A stretch of DNA of 64,000 nucleotides from Flavobacterium luteolum (lineage in GTDB: Bacteria; Bacteroidota; Bacteroidia; Flavobacteriales; Flavobacteriaceae): NCBI RefSeq assembly GCF_027111275.1, contig NZ_CP114286.1, forward strand, positions 310,001 through 374,000, given 5' to 3'. A program made the position numbers and the translations under genes. Below the pieces are notes generated by a model, which made no database searches, had not been told where the DNA came from, and worked only from the letters and a program-made list of their open reading frames with translations. Shown piece after piece: positions 54,254-63,835 of this stretch; position 1 is the first letter of the stretch, and the number at the start of each line of letters is the position of its first letter.

Positions 54254-55492
54254 TTAATTTCCTTTGATTGTCTGATACTCGTATTCTGTCATAAGCAATT
54301 GAATTTCGTGCAATGCTTTTTCTGCACGTGCATTTCCCTCTTTTTCGGTTGCATTCAGCAAATCGATCAACGGACCAGCGCCAGTGTCATATTTCAGCTG
54401 ATATCCTTCGCGAATAGTCTGACGAAGTTTTACAATTTCATCATCGTCTTTCAAAATGGCTTTTTGTCTTTCGATATCTGCTGTTTTTTGATTCATTTGA
54501 AATCTCGTATTAAATAAAAATGTTTCTTCCTGCAATTCTATTTTTTTCAAATTCTGCTCTTTCAGCTGTTTTTCATTGGAGTTTTTATACAGCCCGTTTA
54601 CGTCCCATCCAACGCTTAATCCGGCAACGCCAACCGTAGAAATTTTATTAGCGCCTAAATTAATTCCTGGTGCCAATGCGATACCCGCTCCTAGTAATCC
54701 AACTTTGGGCATAAGACTTACTTTCTGCATATCGGATTGTGCATTTACCAGATTACGCTGATTGGCAAAAAGCTGCTGCTCGGGACGTTTGATTATGGTG
54801 TCAATACTGGAAGAATTTAAAGGTTTTCCCAATTTTTCCTGATTGATATTTTTCCCAATCAAATAAGAAAGCATGGTTTGATAGCCCGATTTAGTATACT
54901 CAAAGTCTTTTTTCTGTCTGCTGAGATTAAGCTGTTCGGCTTTCATTTCATCGACATCGGTTTTGTATGCCAAACCATTTTCATGAAGTTTTCTAACTTT
55001 ATCAATATTATTGGCAATAATACTGTTTTGTATCTGTAGCTGTTTCAATTGCTCGTCTATAAGCAATACGCCAAAATAAAGCTGATTTACCCTAGAACGT
55101 AAATCGTAAAGCGAAACTTCTACAGACGCTTTATCAATCTCTGAAGAGGCATTAATTATCTTTTTCTGTGTCTTAGTAGCACCTCCATCCCAAATAACTT
55201 GATTGACTTGCCCGAGACCAATAAACTTAAATTTGCTGTCATTACCAGAACCGCCCAAACTTGGAAAATCTCCAAAAACATATCCTTCAATAGCAGTTAA
55301 GCTTATCTGAGGCAAATAGGCTTTATTCGCATTACTCAAAGTATATTCTTTACTTTTTTCTATTAGCTCATATTGTTTGATTAAAGGATAATTTTCAACG
55401 GCAAGCTGATAACTCTGATCAATTGTCAAAGTCTGTGCCTGTGAAGTTATAAAGAACAAGATTCCTATATATTTAAAGTATAATTTCCTCAT
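54254..55492 (-). CDS. TolC-family outer-membrane channel
   Basis: This 412-residue protein has a signal peptide (MRKLYFKYIGILFFITSQAQ) and the TolC pattern of two repeated parts with long coiled-coil helices (about 30-210 and 225-400; LRSRVNQLYFGVLLIDEQLKQLQ). It forms the outer-membrane channel of the pump. It lies 11 bp before the HlyD gene. Confidence 0.92.
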   Translation of the reverse strand: MRKLYFKYIGILFFITSQAQTLTIDQSYQLAVENYPLIKQYELIEKSKEYTLSNANKAYLPQISLTAIEGYVFGDFPSLGGSGNDSKFKFIGLGQVNQVIWDGGATKTQKKIINASSEIDKASVEVSLYDLRSRVNQLYFGVLLIDEQLKQLQIQNSIIANNIDKVRKLHENGLAYKTDVDEMKAEQLNLSRQKKDFEYTKSGYQTMLSYLIGKNINQEKLGKPLNSSSIDTIIKRPEQQLFANQRNLVNAQSDMQKVSLMPKVGLLGAGIALAPGINLGANKISTVGVAGLSVGWDVNGLYKNSNEKQLKEQNLKKIELQEETFLFNTRFQMNQKTADIERQKAILKDDDEIVKLRQTIREGYQLKYDTGAGPLIDLLNATEKEGNARAEKALHEIQLLMTEYEYQTIKGN

Positions 55493-55520
55493 CGTATATA
55501 AAATTAACTTCTAGTTAGTA

Positions 55521-56144
55521 TTAGACAGCTGTAAACATCATTTTAATCCATATTGGAATTTTTTTCTTACGCTCTTGCATTAAAGCATGAAACTGAGAAA
55601 TTTCAAGATTTTTACTTCCCATAATGATTGGTTTTGCTATAAATGGAAAAACAACTAATCCCATTACATTCATTATAAAATGCAACGGATTCGGCTCTGC
55701 TATTTCTTTATTTTGAACTGCTTTCTGGAATTGCTGAATAAAAAACGATTCATTCACAATTTCTTTAATTGGCAGTCTTTTTAAAAGTCCTTCTGGATTA
55801 TTGCGGATTTCAGTTAAAATAAAGGTTGGAATTTCTGGTTCTACGCTGATGAAATCAATATATCGCTCGGCAATAATTTGCACTTTTTGCTCCAAAGAAG
55901 TTTTTTCATCATTCAAAATCACTTTCATACTTTCTATAAAACCAGATAAAGTTTCGGTCATTATGATTTCAAAAAGTTTAGCCTTACTTCTAAAATAATA
56001 ATTAAGCAAAGCAAGATTCAAATCGGCTTCTTCAGCAATATCTCTCGTTCGGGTTGCTGAAAAGCCTTTTTTATAAAAAACAGTTTTGGCCGCCGTTTTT
56101 ATTTTTTCTTCTGTGGTTGAATCTTTTTTCTCTGAAACACTCAT
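55521..56144 (-). CDS. TetR-family regulator of the efflux operon
   Basis: This 207-residue regulator has an N-terminal TetR HTH (RTRDIAEEADLNLALLNYYFRSKAKLFEII) and a ligand-binding C-terminal part. It is first in the efflux operon (28 bp before the TolC gene) and is probably an autorepressor released by a pump substrate. A palindromic candidate operator and -7 element lie upstream. Confidence 0.93.
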   Translation of the reverse strand: MSVSEKKDSTTEEKIKTAAKTVFYKKGFSATRTRDIAEEADLNLALLNYYFRSKAKLFEIIMTETLSGFIESMKVILNDEKTSLEQKVQIIAERYIDFISVEPEIPTFILTEIRNNPEGLLKRLPIKEIVNESFFIQQFQKAVQNKEIAEPNPLHFIMNVMGLVVFPFIAKPIIMGSKNLEISQFHALMQERKKKIPIWIKMMFTAV

Positions 56145-56161
56145 TTCTAATGATTTACATA

Positions 56162-56169
56162 CAAATATA
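56162..56169 (-). promoter_or_regulatory. -7 element TATATTTG of the TetR operon
   Basis: The minus strand reads TATATTTG, 18 bp before the 56144 ATG. A TTG lies about 22 bp upstream; no perfect TTTG is seen. Confidence 0.5.
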
Positions 56170-56199
56170 AATTATTTTAAAAAACTTTAAACAATAATT

Positions 56200-56228
56200 T
56201 TAATCAAATGATTAAATATTTTGATTAA
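56200..56228. promoter_or_regulatory. Candidate TetR operator
   Basis: TTAATCAAA (56200-56208) and TTTGATTAA (56220-56228) are exact inverted complements around an 11-nt centre; TAATCA-aa-TGATTA overlaps it. It lies just upstream of the probable -33 region. Confidence 0.5.
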
Positions 56229-56430
56229 TGTGTAAAATCAGTAAGCCAAAAACATTTTTAAATTCCAAAAACAAAAACACAAAATACTGATTTAAAGAGT
56301 ATTAAACTTTATATTTAATTCGAATATTCTCATTAAAAAACAATATCTTTACTTATACTAATTGTTTCCATAATTGCCTTAGACTGATTCAAAAGAAATT
56401 TGTTTTTTACTAATTTCTAGCGTTTTTAAT

Positions 56431-57198
56431 ATGAAAAACAATTTTATCAGATTGCTAATTATATTGTTCTCTTTAAGCACATTAGGACAAACTCAAAAAA
56501 AAGACATTAACCAACAGCTTCAGACTTGGGTTTCTATCAATACGGTTACCAAATTTGCAGACCATTGGGGTGTGATTGGTGATTTTCATATCAGACGGAA
56601 TGATTTTGTTTCCGATCCGAGTTTTTATTTTATAAGAGGCGGTATCAGTTATATACCAAATTCAAACATTTCTCTAAATCTAGGATATGCGCACATGTGG
56701 CTTGCTCCATCAAATCCCGATTGGAGTACTTTTTCAGATGAAAACAGGATTTATCAGCAGGCTCAGTTAAATACAAAATTTGGAAATGTAAGCATTTTGC
56801 AGCGTTTGCGAAATGAACAGCGCTGGCAGGAAAAAATCGTCAATGATAAATCCAGCGGCGATTGGCGCTTTACCGATAGAATTCGCTATCTGATGAGTTT
56901 CACTTTCCGAATTTCTGATAAAAAATCGTGGCCTCAAATGGTTCTTTCAGATGAAATTTTGCTGCATTTTGGAGAAGAAGTTGTTTACAATACTTTTGAT
57001 CAAAACCGATTTTTTATCGGAATCAAAAAAAATATCAATCCGAAATGGAGTTATGATTTTGGATATATGAATGTCTATCAGCAAAAATATTCTGGCTATC
57101 AATATGATATGAATCACACGATACGATTGTTTTTTTATCTGAGTACCAGCATTAGAAAAAAAGCACCTTCTGAGATTGAGAATTCTGGAGATGAATAA
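56431..57198 (+). CDS. DUF2490-family outer-membrane-like protein
   Basis: This 255-residue protein has a signal peptide (MKNNFIRLLIILFSLSTLGQ) and the DUF2490 pattern (QQLQTWVSINTVTKFADHWG; RGGISYIPNSNISLNLGYA; ENRIYQQAQL; DQNRFFIGIKKNINPKWSYD). This is a family of Bacteroidota outer-membrane beta proteins of unknown function. It faces the TetR operon divergently and ends one base before the convergent hydrolase gene. Confidence 0.85.
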   Translation: MKNNFIRLLIILFSLSTLGQTQKKDINQQLQTWVSINTVTKFADHWGVIGDFHIRRNDFVSDPSFYFIRGGISYIPNSNISLNLGYAHMWLAPSNPDWSTFSDENRIYQQAQLNTKFGNVSILQRLRNEQRWQEKIVNDKSSGDWRFTDRIRYLMSFTFRISDKKSWPQMVLSDEILLHFGEEVVYNTFDQNRFFIGIKKNINPKWSYDFGYMNVYQQKYSGYQYDMNHTIRLFFYLSTSIRKKAPSEIENSGDE

Positions 57199-57199
57199 A

Positions 57200-58189
57200 T
57201 TAAAGATTTTCTAAATTAAAAGTATCATTAGATTTAAAAGATTCAAAAAACTCAAAAGCTCTTTTCTCGGCATAAGAATATTCAGAATCACGAAGTGGAA
57301 AAGCACAATGTCCACCATATTTTGGAGTTTCCAGATAAACAAATGCACTGTTTTTGGCGATAGTTCTCGGATAGCATCTTTCGCCCAAAAAAGGATCGTC
57401 TAGCGAATTTATAATCAAAACTGGAGTAGTAATATCTTTAAGTGAAAACTCTGGAGAAACACGTTCGTAATAATCATCACGGCTAGCAAATCCATGCAAA
57501 GGAGCCGTAAAATATTGATCTACTTCATCAAAAGTTGAAATATTATCAATTTGATCACGGTTGATGAAATCGGGAAATTGCGCTGCTTTATATTTCAGTT
57601 TCTTTTTAATATCTATAGTAAAATTCTTTAGATACACTCTGTTAAAACCTTGCTTAAGCACTTCTGCGCTTGTCGCAATATGAGTAGGAACGGAAATAGA
57701 AACCGCTGCTTTTATACGTTCATCGATTTTTGTCCATCCTAAATAATTAAGAAGCTGAACACCTCCCATTGAATATCCTATTAAATAAATATCTTCAAAT
57801 CCTTTTTGCAATGCAAACTGAACCACTTCATCAAGATCGTCAATTGCGCCATGATGATACAATCTCGGAAGACGATTCATTTCTCCGCCACAAGTACGAT
57901 TGTTCCATGCAAAAACCGAAAAACCTTTTTGCAGAAAATAGGCCGCACAACTGTTATTATACGTTCTGCGCGAATCTCCTTCTAAGCCGTGGCATAAAAT
58001 AACTGCTTTCTTAGAATCATTTAAAATATAATCGATATTGATAAAATCACCGTCATTTAACTCATGTTTATCTCTTGTATATTTGGGAACTTCAAATTTT
58101 TTAAACAAAGCAGCATAAATAGTAGAAACATGCCTATTGCGATGAATAATAGAAGGAGAAATATATTCTGATTGTTCAATTAGTGGCAT
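57200..58189 (-). CDS. Alpha/beta hydrolase, YheT/ABHD1-like
   Basis: This 329-residue enzyme has the oxyanion segment LCHGLEGDSRRTY, nucleophile S140 in LIGYSMGGVQL, an acidic DDPF segment and a C-terminal GGHCAFP His. The sequence HRNRHVSTIYAALF at the start is typical of the YheT family. Substrate unknown; probably a carboxylesterase of the cytoplasm. A -7 element TAGATTTG (58217-58224, minus) lies 28 bp before the start. Confidence 0.88.
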   Translation of the reverse strand: MPLIEQSEYISPSIIHRNRHVSTIYAALFKKFEVPKYTRDKHELNDGDFINIDYILNDSKKAVILCHGLEGDSRRTYNNSCAAYFLQKGFSVFAWNNRTCGGEMNRLPRLYHHGAIDDLDEVVQFALQKGFEDIYLIGYSMGGVQLLNYLGWTKIDERIKAAVSISVPTHIATSAEVLKQGFNRVYLKNFTIDIKKKLKYKAAQFPDFINRDQIDNISTFDEVDQYFTAPLHGFASRDDYYERVSPEFSLKDITTPVLIINSLDDPFLGERCYPRTIAKNSAFVYLETPKYGGHCAFPLRDSEYSYAEKRAFEFFESFKSNDTFNLENL

Positions 58190-58216
58190 AACAAAGCGTT
58201 TTTATGGTACTTATTA

Positions 58217-58224
58217 CAAATCTA
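58217..58224 (-). promoter_or_regulatory. -7 element TAGATTTG before the YheT-like gene
   Basis: The minus strand reads TAGATTTG, fitting TAnnTTTG, 28 bp before the 58189 ATG. No good -33 element was found. Confidence 0.35.
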
Positions 58225-58385
58225 AGAAATCAATATGTAATTTTATTCTTAATTTTATTTTTCTCTCTTTTCAGATAATTTATCTCTATGTAAATTTAAA
58301 AAAACCTTAGAATACAAAAACAGATTCAACTAAAAATTAACTGTTAAATATAGAGAAACAGCGCTCTACGTACGCTCATCGCGGG

Positions 58386-58414
58386 TTTGAATGTTTACTT
58401 TATTCGTATATTTG
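58386..58414 (+). promoter_or_regulatory. Textbook Bacteroidota promoter, TTTG-N17-TATATTTG
   Basis: TTTG at 58386-58389 and TATATTTG at 58407-58414 with a 17-bp spacer, 34 bp before the kinase ATG. Confidence 0.75.
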
Positions 58415-58447
58415 TAAAATCGATTTCTAAAAAGCAAAATCCAATAA

Positions 58448-59818
58448 ATGTTTGAACTTTTACAAGTAGATCCAAAAACTATTTTTCAACTTTATTTCTG
58501 GGGTAATTTTTTTACCTGCATCCTTATTTTTAGTTTTTCTTTTTCGTATGCCACTAGCGATAATAAGAAAATACTAAAATGGTTTGGGTTAGGCAAATTA
58601 ATACTTACGCTCGCTTGGATAATGGCTCTTTTACGCAATATCATTCCAGATTTTGTTTCTATCAATATTGCCAATTCCATGATTTTTGGAGCCTGCTGCT
58701 TTGAAACGATCGCCATGTTATCGCTCATTAAAGCGCAAGCAAAAAGGCTTTTTCAGATCCAGATTGCCATTACCACTGTGGCAATATTATTTTTTAATAT
58801 TGCTACGCTTTTTGATGCAAGCATGAATACTCGAGTAATTATTGGTGGCGTTGGTATATTTGCCATTTATTTATTGCCTACTATAACTTATTTTACAGAA
58901 AAAGAAAAAAGCTTTTTTAAGACTTTTTATGTTATGTGTTATATGGCATTTGAAGTTTTAATCGCAATAAGAGCGGTTCACAGGTATCTTTATCCGCAAA
59001 ACTTAATTATTTCAAATGACACTCTGGATAGTTTGTACAGCATTTGCCTATTTCTTTTGACCTTAATTGGAATCGTAGGTTTTTTGCTTTTGGTGAAAGA
59101 AAGACAGGATAATAAAATCAAAAAGCTTTTAAGCGATAAAAACCAATTTTTCTCTATTATTTCTCACGATTTAAGAGGTCCTTTAGGATCATCGGTTTCA
59201 TTATCGGAGATTTTGCTTGAAAATATAGACCAATACAGCCGTGAAGAAATTAAGGAAATATCGGAAATGCTGCATGATTCAAATAAGAACATTTACAAAT
59301 TGCTTGAAAACTTATTGGAATGGTCGCGTGTCCAAACCGGAATGATTACTTTTAATCCTAAAAACATATTGCTAAATGCTTTAATCGAGGAGAATATCGA
59401 ATTGAGCAAAAATGTGGCTTTAAATAAAAATATTTCAATCTTATTTGAATCGGATGAACTTGTAGAAACGGCAGCTGACCAAAATATGATCAGTACGATT
59501 TTACGAAATCTGCTGAGCAATGCCATAAAATTTACGGACAAAAACGGCGAGGTTAAAGTCAAACTGCTGAAAGCAAATCAAAAAGTAGAAATTTCTATTA
59601 CAGATAACGGAATTGGAGTTCCAGACGCGATAAAAGAAAAGTTATTTAAAATTAACGGAAAGGTATTGCAGAAAGGAACAGAAAATGAACTTGGAAGCGG
59701 ACTAGGATTGTTGCTTTGTAAAGAGTTCGTAAGTATTCATGAAGGAACCGTTTGGGTAGAAAGTGAAATGGGGAAAGGAAGTTCATTTAAATTTACACTT
59801 CCACTACTTTTAAATTAA
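58448..59818 (+). CDS. Multi-TM sensor histidine kinase
   Basis: This 456-residue kinase has an N-terminal membrane part of about seven helices (about residues 12-215) and a cytoplasmic kinase: H-box FFSIISHDLRGPL with H240, N-box LRNLLSNAIKF, G1 DNGIGVP and G2 GSGLGLLL. No separate sensor domain or adjacent response regulator is visible, so it is an orphan in this window. The signal is probably sensed in or near the membrane. Confidence 0.9.
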   Translation: MFELLQVDPKTIFQLYFWGNFFTCILIFSFSFSYATSDNKKILKWFGLGKLILTLAWIMALLRNIIPDFVSINIANSMIFGACCFETIAMLSLIKAQAKRLFQIQIAITTVAILFFNIATLFDASMNTRVIIGGVGIFAIYLLPTITYFTEKEKSFFKTFYVMCYMAFEVLIAIRAVHRYLYPQNLIISNDTLDSLYSICLFLLTLIGIVGFLLLVKERQDNKIKKLLSDKNQFFSIISHDLRGPLGSSVSLSEILLENIDQYSREEIKEISEMLHDSNKNIYKLLENLLEWSRVQTGMITFNPKNILLNALIEENIELSKNVALNKNISILFESDELVETAADQNMISTILRNLLSNAIKFTDKNGEVKVKLLKANQKVEISITDNGIGVPDAIKEKLFKINGKVLQKGTENELGSGLGLLLCKEFVSIHEGTVWVESEMGKGSSFKFTLPLLLN

Positions 59819-59844
59819 AATCCAAATTTCAATCTTCAACAAAA

Positions 59845-59885
59845 AAAAATCCAAATCCCAGTTTGAATTGGAATTTGGATTTTTA
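59845..59885. terminator. Bidirectional terminator between convergent genes
   Basis: AAAAATCCAAAT and ATTTGGATTTTT pair with one internal mismatch, with T- and A-runs on both sides, between the kinase and SIMPL genes. Confidence 0.75.
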
Positions 59886-59905
59886 ATATTAGAATTTAGA
59901 AAAGT

Positions 59906-60598
59906 TTAGTCTAATACAAAACTTACACTAACATTTGCTGTAATTTCGATTTCGCCAATTGCTAAAGTTTCGTTTGCAGCTCCTCCCATTGAGTCTGCTT
60001 CTTTCATTCTCATAGCAGCATACATTGGCTGTGGACGGTAAATTTGAGAGTTGTCAGAAATTGTAAACGCCTTACCTACTTTTTGTCCTAAAACAGAAAC
60101 GTACTCTTCTGCTTTTGTTTTAGCATCTTTCATAGCTAGTTTTCTAGCTTCAGATTCGTATTGCGCTAATTTAGATGTTTCAAAAGAAACTTTGTCAATT
60201 CTGTTGATTCCTTGCTGAACCAAACCTTCCATTAACTCATCATACTTAGCCAAATCTTTTACTACGATTTCTACAGTTTGTGTAGCATTGTAAGAAGTTT
60301 TCTTTTTCTCATAATCGTACTGCGGATTAAGAGCTACTTGTTTTGTTTTAAAATCTGCTGTTGGGATATTCATTTTTTTGATGAATTTTAGAACAGCATC
60401 CATCTTTTCGTCATTTTGCTTTTTGACGTCTTTAGCATTATTCCCTTTTGTTTCAACCGAAGCTGAAATACAAACCTGATCAGGTGCTACTTTTACTTTT
60501 CCTTCCCCATTAACATTGATTAGAGGAACTTGTTTGATTTCTTGGCCGTAAGACATAGTCATAAACATGATTGTTAAAAATAATACTAGTTTTTTCAT
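59906..60598 (-). CDS. SIMPL-domain periplasmic protein
   Basis: This 230-residue protein has a signal peptide (MKKLVLFLTIMFMTMSYGQ) followed by a SIMPL (DUF541) domain (NVNGEGKVKVAPDQVCISASV; then YDEVMEG-like and KAEEYVSVLGQKVGKAFTI). SIMPL proteins are periplasmic and of ill-defined role, sometimes linked to oxidative stress. It lies 51 bp after the rhomboid gene and may share its transcript. Confidence 0.9.
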   Translation of the reverse strand: MKKLVLFLTIMFMTMSYGQEIKQVPLINVNGEGKVKVAPDQVCISASVETKGNNAKDVKKQNDEKMDAVLKFIKKMNIPTADFKTKQVALNPQYDYEKKKTSYNATQTVEIVVKDLAKYDELMEGLVQQGINRIDKVSFETSKLAQYESEARKLAMKDAKTKAEEYVSVLGQKVGKAFTISDNSQIYRPQPMYAAMRMKEADSMGGAANETLAIGEIEITANVSVSFVLD

Positions 60599-60649
60599 TT
60601 TTGTTATATTTTAATATTTAATTGAAACTTTTCAAAAGTTGTGCCAACA

Positions 60650-61288
60650 TTACAATTTCCCCAATTTTGCCATTCCAAAAAGTATCAAAATTGGTATTGC
60701 AAGGAGGATCACCATCATTGTATGGTCTGTAATTAATGATGGCATTTTTATCAAAGTGATCAAATACCCCCCTATAGCGCCCCCAAAGTGCGCTGTATGC
60801 CCAATATTGTCATTTTTGGCTTTCATTCCATAAATTGAGTACAATAAATACAAAATTCCGAAAAGGTAAGCAGGCATCGGAATGATAAAAAATATTCCTA
60901 GCATCATGTCAGGCTGCAGCAATATTGCAGAATACAAAACTCCGGTTACAGCGCCAGACGCTCCAACGGCTCTATAGCTATAATCGTTTTTATGGAATAA
61001 CATAGTAAGAAGACTTCCGAAAATTAAACTTCCAAAATAGACTAGAACAAAAGAAAAATTTCCGAGCCAGTTTAAAACAACGGGTGCAAAAAAATACAAA
61101 GTCAGCATATTAAAAATTAAATGCATCATGTCTACGTGCAAAAAGCCCGAAGACAGCATTCTGATCTGTTCTCCAGAGCGAATACTTCCTACATGAAATT
61201 CGTATTTTCTAAAAAAATAAAGATCGTTAAATCCTTTGTAACTAATAACAACGTTCGCAACGATAATCGCTATTAAAATAATATTCAT
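60650..61288 (-). CDS. Rhomboid intramembrane serine protease
   Basis: This 212-residue, six-helix protein has the HxxHxxx-type opening (HVDMMHLIFNM, 51-61), catalytic S111 in GASGAVTG and the catalytic His H167 in HTAHFGGAIGG. It cuts within or near membrane helices of other proteins. The substrate is unknown. No extra N- or C-terminal domain. Confidence 0.92.
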   Translation of the reverse strand: MNIILIAIIVANVVISYKGFNDLYFFRKYEFHVGSIRSGEQIRMLSSGFLHVDMMHLIFNMLTLYFFAPVVLNWLGNFSFVLVYFGSLIFGSLLTMLFHKNDYSYRAVGASGAVTGVLYSAILLQPDMMLGIFFIIPMPAYLFGILYLLYSIYGMKAKNDNIGHTAHFGGAIGGYLITLIKMPSLITDHTMMVILLAIPILILFGMAKLGKL

Positions 61289-61386
61289 AAGTAATAGTAT
61301 ATTGTGAATTCAGAATTGTAAATATAATCATTCTTAAAGATAAGTTAGCACGAAAGCAAAATAGCAGTCGTTAATCATTTTTAATT

Positions 61387-61394
61387 TATCTTTG
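61387..61394 (+). promoter_or_regulatory. -7 element TATCTTTG before the acyltransferase gene
   Basis: TATCTTTG fits TAnnTTTG, 15 bp before the ATG; the upstream -33 is not clear. Confidence 0.45.
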
Positions 61395-61408
61395 TAAAAA
61401 AAATTTAC

Positions 61409-62281
61409 ATGCAGTTTCTTGTTTATATTTTAGCCTATCCTCTACTTTGGCTTATCTCTATATTACCATTTCCGATATTCTACTTATTCTCAGATTTTGT
61501 ATATTTTCTGGTTTATAGAGTTATTGGATACCGTAAAAAAGTAGTTCGAGAAAATTTGGCTTTAACCTTACCACATTTAAGCGATGCTGAAAGAAAAGAT
61601 ATAGAAAAGAAATTCTATAAGCATATGTGTGATATGTTTTTAGAAATGATTAAAACCATGAGCATGTCTCCTGAAGAAATGGAAAGGAGATTTCAGGTGA
61701 CCAATATTGATCTTGTTCGCGATTATGCTAAAAAAGGAAAAAGCGTTATTCTAGTTGCTTCTCATTATGCCAGTTACGAATGGCTTTTAACCATAAATCC
61801 TAAACTTGGATTTCAGGGAGTTGCTGTTTACAAAAGACTAGCCAATCCTTATTTTGATAAATTGGTTCGAAAAATCCGCTCGAAATACAATACAGAGATG
61901 ATCGAAACTCGAAAAGCGATTCCAACAATGGCACAAAACCAGCGCAATGGAGTTTTAAGCATGTACGGTTTAGCAAGCGATCAATCTCCTAAATTGGATA
62001 GAATTTTTCATTCGATGAAATTTATGGGAATTGAAGTTCCTGTGCATACGGGAGCAGAAATGCTAGCCAAAAAATACGATTTGGCGGTTATAATGGTAAA
62101 AGTAGAAAAAGTAAAAAGAGGTTTTTACGAAGCAACATTCGTCTCTCTTGCCGATAATCCGAAAGATTTTGAAGATTTCCAGATTACAGAAATGTATTTA
62201 AAAGAAGTCGAGAAACAAATTCTTGCAAAACCTGAGTTCTACTTATGGACGCATAAAAGATGGAAACACAGAGTTAAGTAA
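61409..62281 (+). CDS. LpxL/HtrB-type lipid A acyltransferase
   Basis: This 290-residue protein has an N-terminal membrane anchor and the LPLAT motif H-x4-E (HYASYE, H119 and E124), plus GVAVYKRLANPYFDKLVRKI and the YGLASDQSP segment. The family adds a secondary acyl chain to lipid A in the inner membrane. It is followed by a strong terminator. Confidence 0.9.
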   Translation: MQFLVYILAYPLLWLISILPFPIFYLFSDFVYFLVYRVIGYRKKVVRENLALTLPHLSDAERKDIEKKFYKHMCDMFLEMIKTMSMSPEEMERRFQVTNIDLVRDYAKKGKSVILVASHYASYEWLLTINPKLGFQGVAVYKRLANPYFDKLVRKIRSKYNTEMIETRKAIPTMAQNQRNGVLSMYGLASDQSPKLDRIFHSMKFMGIEVPVHTGAEMLAKKYDLAVIMVKVEKVKRGFYEATFVSLADNPKDFEDFQITEMYLKEVEKQILAKPEFYLWTHKRWKHRVK

Positions 62282-62321
62282 TATCTTAAAAGAAATTAAA
62301 AGCTAAACTCATAAAACTAAG

Positions 62322-62352
62322 AAGCCTCTTTTGAAACTTTCAAAAGAGGCTT
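62322..62352. terminator. Bidirectional terminator after the acyltransferase gene
   Basis: AAGCCTCTTTTGA pairs perfectly with TCAAAAGAGGCTT around a 5-nt loop, followed by T-rich sequence. Confidence 0.8.
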
Positions 62353-62374
62353 TATTTATTAAGAAACTGAAATT

Positions 62375-63763
62375 TTAGATTCCAGCAATTACTTTAATCT
62401 CATCAATAATTCTTAGTGCTAATTTATCTGCTGCATCTTGAGAAGGCGCTTCAGTATAAATACGAATAATTGGTTCTGTGTTTGATTTTCTTAAATGAAC
62501 CCATTCTGTGGCAAAATCAATTTTTACACCGTCAATTGTCGAAATATCTTCGTTTTTGTATTTCTCTGTCATTTGAGTTAAAATCGCATCAACATCAATT
62601 TGCGGAGTCAATTCAATTTTATTCTTACTCATGTAATATTCTGGATAAGAAGCTCTCAAAGCAGAAACCGGCATTTTTTTATTTGCTAAATGCGTTAAAA
62701 ATAAGGCAACTCCAACCAAACTATCACGTCCGTAGTGCAACTCAGGATAGATAATTCCACCGTTACCTTCACCACCAATAATCGCATTGTTTTTCTTCAT
62801 TAATTCTACCACATTCACCTCTCCTACGGCACTTGCTTCGTAGCTTCCGCCATGCGCTTTAGTAACATCTCTTAAAGCACGAGAAGATGACATATTAGAA
62901 ACTGTGTTTCCTGGAGTTTTGCTCAAAACATAATCTGCACAGGCAACCAAAGTATATTCTTCACCAAACATTTCACCGTCTTCACTGATAAAAGCCAAAC
63001 GATCTACATCTGGATCTACCACAATTCCAAAATCAGCTTTTTCTTTTACCACCAATTCAGAAATATCAGTTAAATGTTCTTTTAATGGTTCTGGGTTGTG
63101 CGGGAAATGTCCGTTTGGTTCGCAGTACAATTCAACCACTTCAACTCCCATTAATTTTAGCAGTTTCGGAATAATAATTCCTCCAGAAGAATTTACACCA
63201 TCAACCACCACTTTAAATTTAGCTTCTTTTACTACTTCGATATCTACCAATGGCAAGTTTAAAACTTCATCGATATGAATATCCATGTAAGCGTCATTAG
63301 AAATAACTTCACCTAAACTATCCACGTCAGAAAAATCAAAAGCTTCAGCTTCAGCAATTTCAAGTATTTTTGCTCCGTCGGCTCCGCTTAAAAACTCACC
63401 TTTAGCATTTAATAATTTTAAAGCATTCCATTGTTTTGGATTATGAGATGCTGTTAAGATAATTCCGCCGTCAGCTTTTTCCAAAGGAACAGCTACTTCA
63501 ACAGTTGGCGTCGTAGAAAGTCCAAGATCAATCACATCGATTCCTAAACCAATCAAAGTATTAACTACTAAATTATGAATCATTGGTCCAGAAATTCTAG
63601 CATCACGGCCAATTACAACTGTCAATTTATCTTTAGCAATATTATTTTTTAAGAAAGTTCCGTATGCCGATGCAAATTTTACAGCATCAACAGGAGTTAA
63701 ATTATCTCCTACTTTTCCTCCGATCGTTCCGCGGATTCCAGAAATAGATTTTATTAGAGTCAT
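62375..63763 (-). CDS. glmM: Phosphoglucosamine mutase (GlmM) or close phosphohexomutase
   Basis: This 462-residue enzyme has the phosphoserine motif TASHNPKQWNALK with S106, the metal loop DPDVDR (about residue 250), the sugar-binding segment GEGNGGII and the C-terminal phosphate loop RKSNTEPIIRI. It begins SISGIRGTIGG. It interconverts glucosamine-6-phosphate and glucosamine-1-phosphate for UDP-GlcNAc; phosphomannomutase activity cannot be excluded by sequence alone. A -7 element TATATTTG is at 63790-63797. Confidence 0.9.
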   Translation of the reverse strand: MTLIKSISGIRGTIGGKVGDNLTPVDAVKFASAYGTFLKNNIAKDKLTVVIGRDARISGPMIHNLVVNTLIGLGIDVIDLGLSTTPTVEVAVPLEKADGGIILTASHNPKQWNALKLLNAKGEFLSGADGAKILEIAEAEAFDFSDVDSLGEVISNDAYMDIHIDEVLNLPLVDIEVVKEAKFKVVVDGVNSSGGIIIPKLLKLMGVEVVELYCEPNGHFPHNPEPLKEHLTDISELVVKEKADFGIVVDPDVDRLAFISEDGEMFGEEYTLVACADYVLSKTPGNTVSNMSSSRALRDVTKAHGGSYEASAVGEVNVVELMKKNNAIIGGEGNGGIIYPELHYGRDSLVGVALFLTHLANKKMPVSALRASYPEYYMSKNKIELTPQIDVDAILTQMTEKYKNEDISTIDGVKIDFATEWVHLRKSNTEPIIRIYTEAPSQDAADKLALRIIDEIKVIAGI

Positions 63764-63789
63764 TTTAATGAGTTAGGGTTATTTTTTTA

Positions 63790-63797
63790 CAAATATA
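63790..63797 (-). promoter_or_regulatory. -7 element TATATTTG of glmM
   Basis: The minus strand reads TATATTTG, 27 bp before the 63763 ATG. No clear -33 partner was seen, and the octamer array lies just upstream. Confidence 0.45.
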
Positions 63798-63803
63798 AAA
63801 AAG

Positions 63804-63835
63804 TTACTGAGTTACTAAGGTGCTAAGTTTCTAAG
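63804..63835. repeat. Four 8-bp tandem repeats (NNNCTAAG)
   Basis: TTACTGAG, TTACTAAG, GTGCTAAG, TTTCTAAG run head to tail. A copy of AGTTTCTAAGA from its end recurs as an inverted complement at 63951-63961. Confidence 0.6.
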
